Origin: Actinomycetes bacterium
GTDB taxonomy: Bacteria; Actinomycetota; Acidimicrobiia; Spongiisociales; UBA5794
Reading direction: 5' to 3'
Length of the DNA stretch: 6,341 nucleotides
Assembly (NCBI GenBank): GCA_024275815.1
Contig: JAJRYI010000365.1
Location: forward strand, 1 to 6,341
Below the pieces are notes generated by a model. That model made no database searches. It was not told the origin of the DNA and saw only the letters and a program-made list of their open reading frames with translations. Shown here one piece after another: positions 5,056-6,341 of the stretch; positions within the stretch are counted from its first letter, which is position 1; each line of letters starts with the position of its first letter. Made by a program: the position numbers and the translations under genes.

Positions 5056-6341
5056 CCATCGATCCGCATCACGGGATCGTCGGACGATCCGCACCGCGCG
5101 TCGATGCTCTCGCCCATGGCACTGGCACGACCCGCTACGTAGACGACGTCTCGTACCCCGGGATGCTGCACGGCAAGATCCTCCGCTCCACCCAGGCGTA
5201 CGCGAGGATCACCTCCATCGACACTTCCGCTGCTGCGGCGTTGTCCGGAGTCCACGCGGTCCTCACCGGTGCCGACCTTCCGGTAGCGTTCGGACTCCTC
5301 CCCGTCAGCCAGGATGAGCACGCGCTCGCCGTCGACAAGGTCCGCCACGTTGGTGACCCGGTCGCCGCCGTTGCTGCAGATGATCCGGACACCGCGCAGC
5401 GTGCCATCGAACTCATAGAAGTCCAGTACGAGCCGATCACATCCGTGACATCAGTGAACGAAGCCGTAGAGGTCGCAGACGACCCCATCCACAAAGATGG
5501 GCCTCGCGACAACCGGGACCGCGAGATGTCACTCGAGTTCGGCGACGTCGACGCAGGGTTCGAGATCGCCGATCACGTTCGCGAGGACGTCTTCTTCTAC
5601 CAGGGGAACAACCATGCCGCGCTCGAGACGCACGGCGCAGTTGCCGTCGTCGAGGAGGATGGTCGTCTTCACGTGTTCTCCGCCACACAGGTGCCTCACT
5701 ACCTCCACCGGATTCTCGCCAAGGTTCTCGAACTCCCGGAGGGCCGCATCCGGGTGACGGCGAACCCAACCGGGGGCGGGTTCGGGGCCAAGACCGATGT
5801 CTTTTCGCACGAACTCGTCACAGCGCACCTAGCGCTGATCACCGGTCGACCGGTCAAGATCATCCTCACCAGGGAGGAGGTCTTCTACGCACACCGGGGT
5901 AGACATCCGGTCCTCATGTGGGTCAAGACCGGTTTCATGAGCGACGGCGAGATCACTGCCATGTCCTTCAAGACGTTCCTCGATGGTGGTGCCTACGGCA
6001 GCTACGGAGCGGCATCGCTGCTGTATACGGGACAGCTCCAGACCACCACGTACCGTATCCCTGCGTACCGTTTCCAGGGGGCTCGGTTCTTCACCAACAA
6101 ACCGGCGTGTGGGCCGAAACGTGGCCACGGAACACCCCAGGGGAGGTTCGGCCTCGAGGTGCATCTCGACAAGGCTGCAGAAGATCTAGGTCTCGATCCG
6201 GTGACGATCAGGAAGCGGAACCTCGTCGAACCTTTCACGACGACGGTCAATCACCTCAGGATCACCAGCTGTGGGCTCGACGAGTGCATCGATCGTGTCA
6301 CCGACGCCTCCGGGTTCACGAGCAGGCATCGGGGCTTGCCG
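5052..6341 (+). CDS. hcrA: 4-hydroxybenzoyl-CoA reductase alpha subunit (molybdopterin-binding), 3' partial
   Basis: Large catalytic subunit of a xanthine-oxidase-family enzyme. 4-Hydroxybenzoyl-CoA reductase uses reduced ferredoxin to remove the para-hydroxyl of 4-hydroxybenzoyl-CoA, giving benzoyl-CoA. The frame is open from GTG 5052 to the window end: 430 residues of an expected 750-790, so the C-terminal molybdenum domain, including the catalytic glutamate, is not visible. Residues 8-140 form the a/b hammerhead domain (GRSAPRVDALAHGTGTTRYVDD.., LTGADLP, VGDPVAAVAADD). From about 163 the first molybdopterin-binding domain follows, with NHAALETHGAVA (187-198), the family motif TGGGFGAK (240-247), FLDGGAYGSYG (309-319) and the active-site segment CGPKRGHGTPQ (353-363). 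The last segment resembles HcrA more than the CoxL or xanthine dehydrogenase equivalents. The substrate is inferred from this and from the box genes; another aromatic-CoA or N-heterocycle substrate cannot be excluded. Confidence 0.83.
   Translation, partial: MTIDPHHGIVGRSAPRVDALAHGTGTTRYVDDVSYPGMLHGKILRSTQAYARITSIDTSAAAALSGVHAVLTGADLPVAFGLLPVSQDEHALAVDKVRHVGDPVAAVAADDPDTAQRAIELIEVQYEPITSVTSVNEAVEVADDPIHKDGPRDNRDREMSLEFGDVDAGFEIADHVREDVFFYQGNNHAALETHGAVAVVEEDGRLHVFSATQVPHYLHRILAKVLELPEGRIRVTANPTGGGFGAKTDVFSHELVTAHLALITGRPVKIILTREEVFYAHRGRHPVLMWVKTGFMSDGEITAMSFKTFLDGGAYGSYGAASLLYTGQLQTTTYRIPAYRFQGARFFTNKPACGPKRGHGTPQGRFGLEVHLDKAAEDLGLDPVTIRKRNLVEPFTTTVNHLRITSCGLDECIDRVTDASGFTSRHRGLP

Noticed and set aside
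4435..5094. 219-codon minus-strand open frame over hcrC
   Set aside because: It lies antisense to a gene with all eight cluster cysteines and has no recognisable domain of its own.

Overview
The window is a single co-directional (+ strand) cluster for uptake and degradation of aromatic acids through coenzyme A thioesters. Base composition is GC-rich (about 60% or more by eye), codon third positions are G/C-rich, all five complete reading units end in TGA, and one gene looks leaderless behind a TACGAT -10 box. This suggests a high-GC bacterium, possibly an actinobacterial lineage, but the taxonomic inference is weak. The sequence could come from a metagenome assembly.

Layout: (1) 2-1320, two ATP-binding subunits of a LivG/LivF-type branched-chain (HAAT) ABC importer; livG is cut by the left edge. 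(2) 1321-1381, a short gap with a candidate promoter. (3) 1382-3031, boxC (benzoyl-CoA-dihydrodiol / 2,3-epoxybenzoyl-CoA lyase), full length in one frame but interrupted by an in-frame TAA at 2216-2218. (4) 3046-4512, boxB, the diiron benzoyl-CoA 2,3-epoxidase, intact. (5) 4513-4590, a short gap. (6) 4591-5055, the small 2x[2Fe-2S] subunit of a xanthine-oxidase-family hydroxylase, best matched to 4-hydroxybenzoyl-CoA reductase gamma (hcrC). (7) 5052 to the right edge, the molybdopterin-binding alpha subunit (hcrA), cut by the window end.

How the genes fit together (inference from family knowledge): the transporter would import an aromatic acid such as (4-hydroxy)benzoate. A CoA ligase outside the window would activate it. 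HcrABC would remove the para-hydroxyl reductively to give benzoyl-CoA. BoxA (outside the window) with BoxB would epoxidise benzoyl-CoA using O2. BoxC would open the ring with loss of formate, feeding a beta-oxidation-like route.

The points most worth a second look are the nonsense codon inside an otherwise well-preserved boxC, and the pairing of a reductive, classically anaerobic dehydroxylase with the oxygen-dependent box pathway in one gene cluster. I found no RNA genes, mobile elements, CRISPR arrays or long repeats. No gap between genes exceeds 80 bases.
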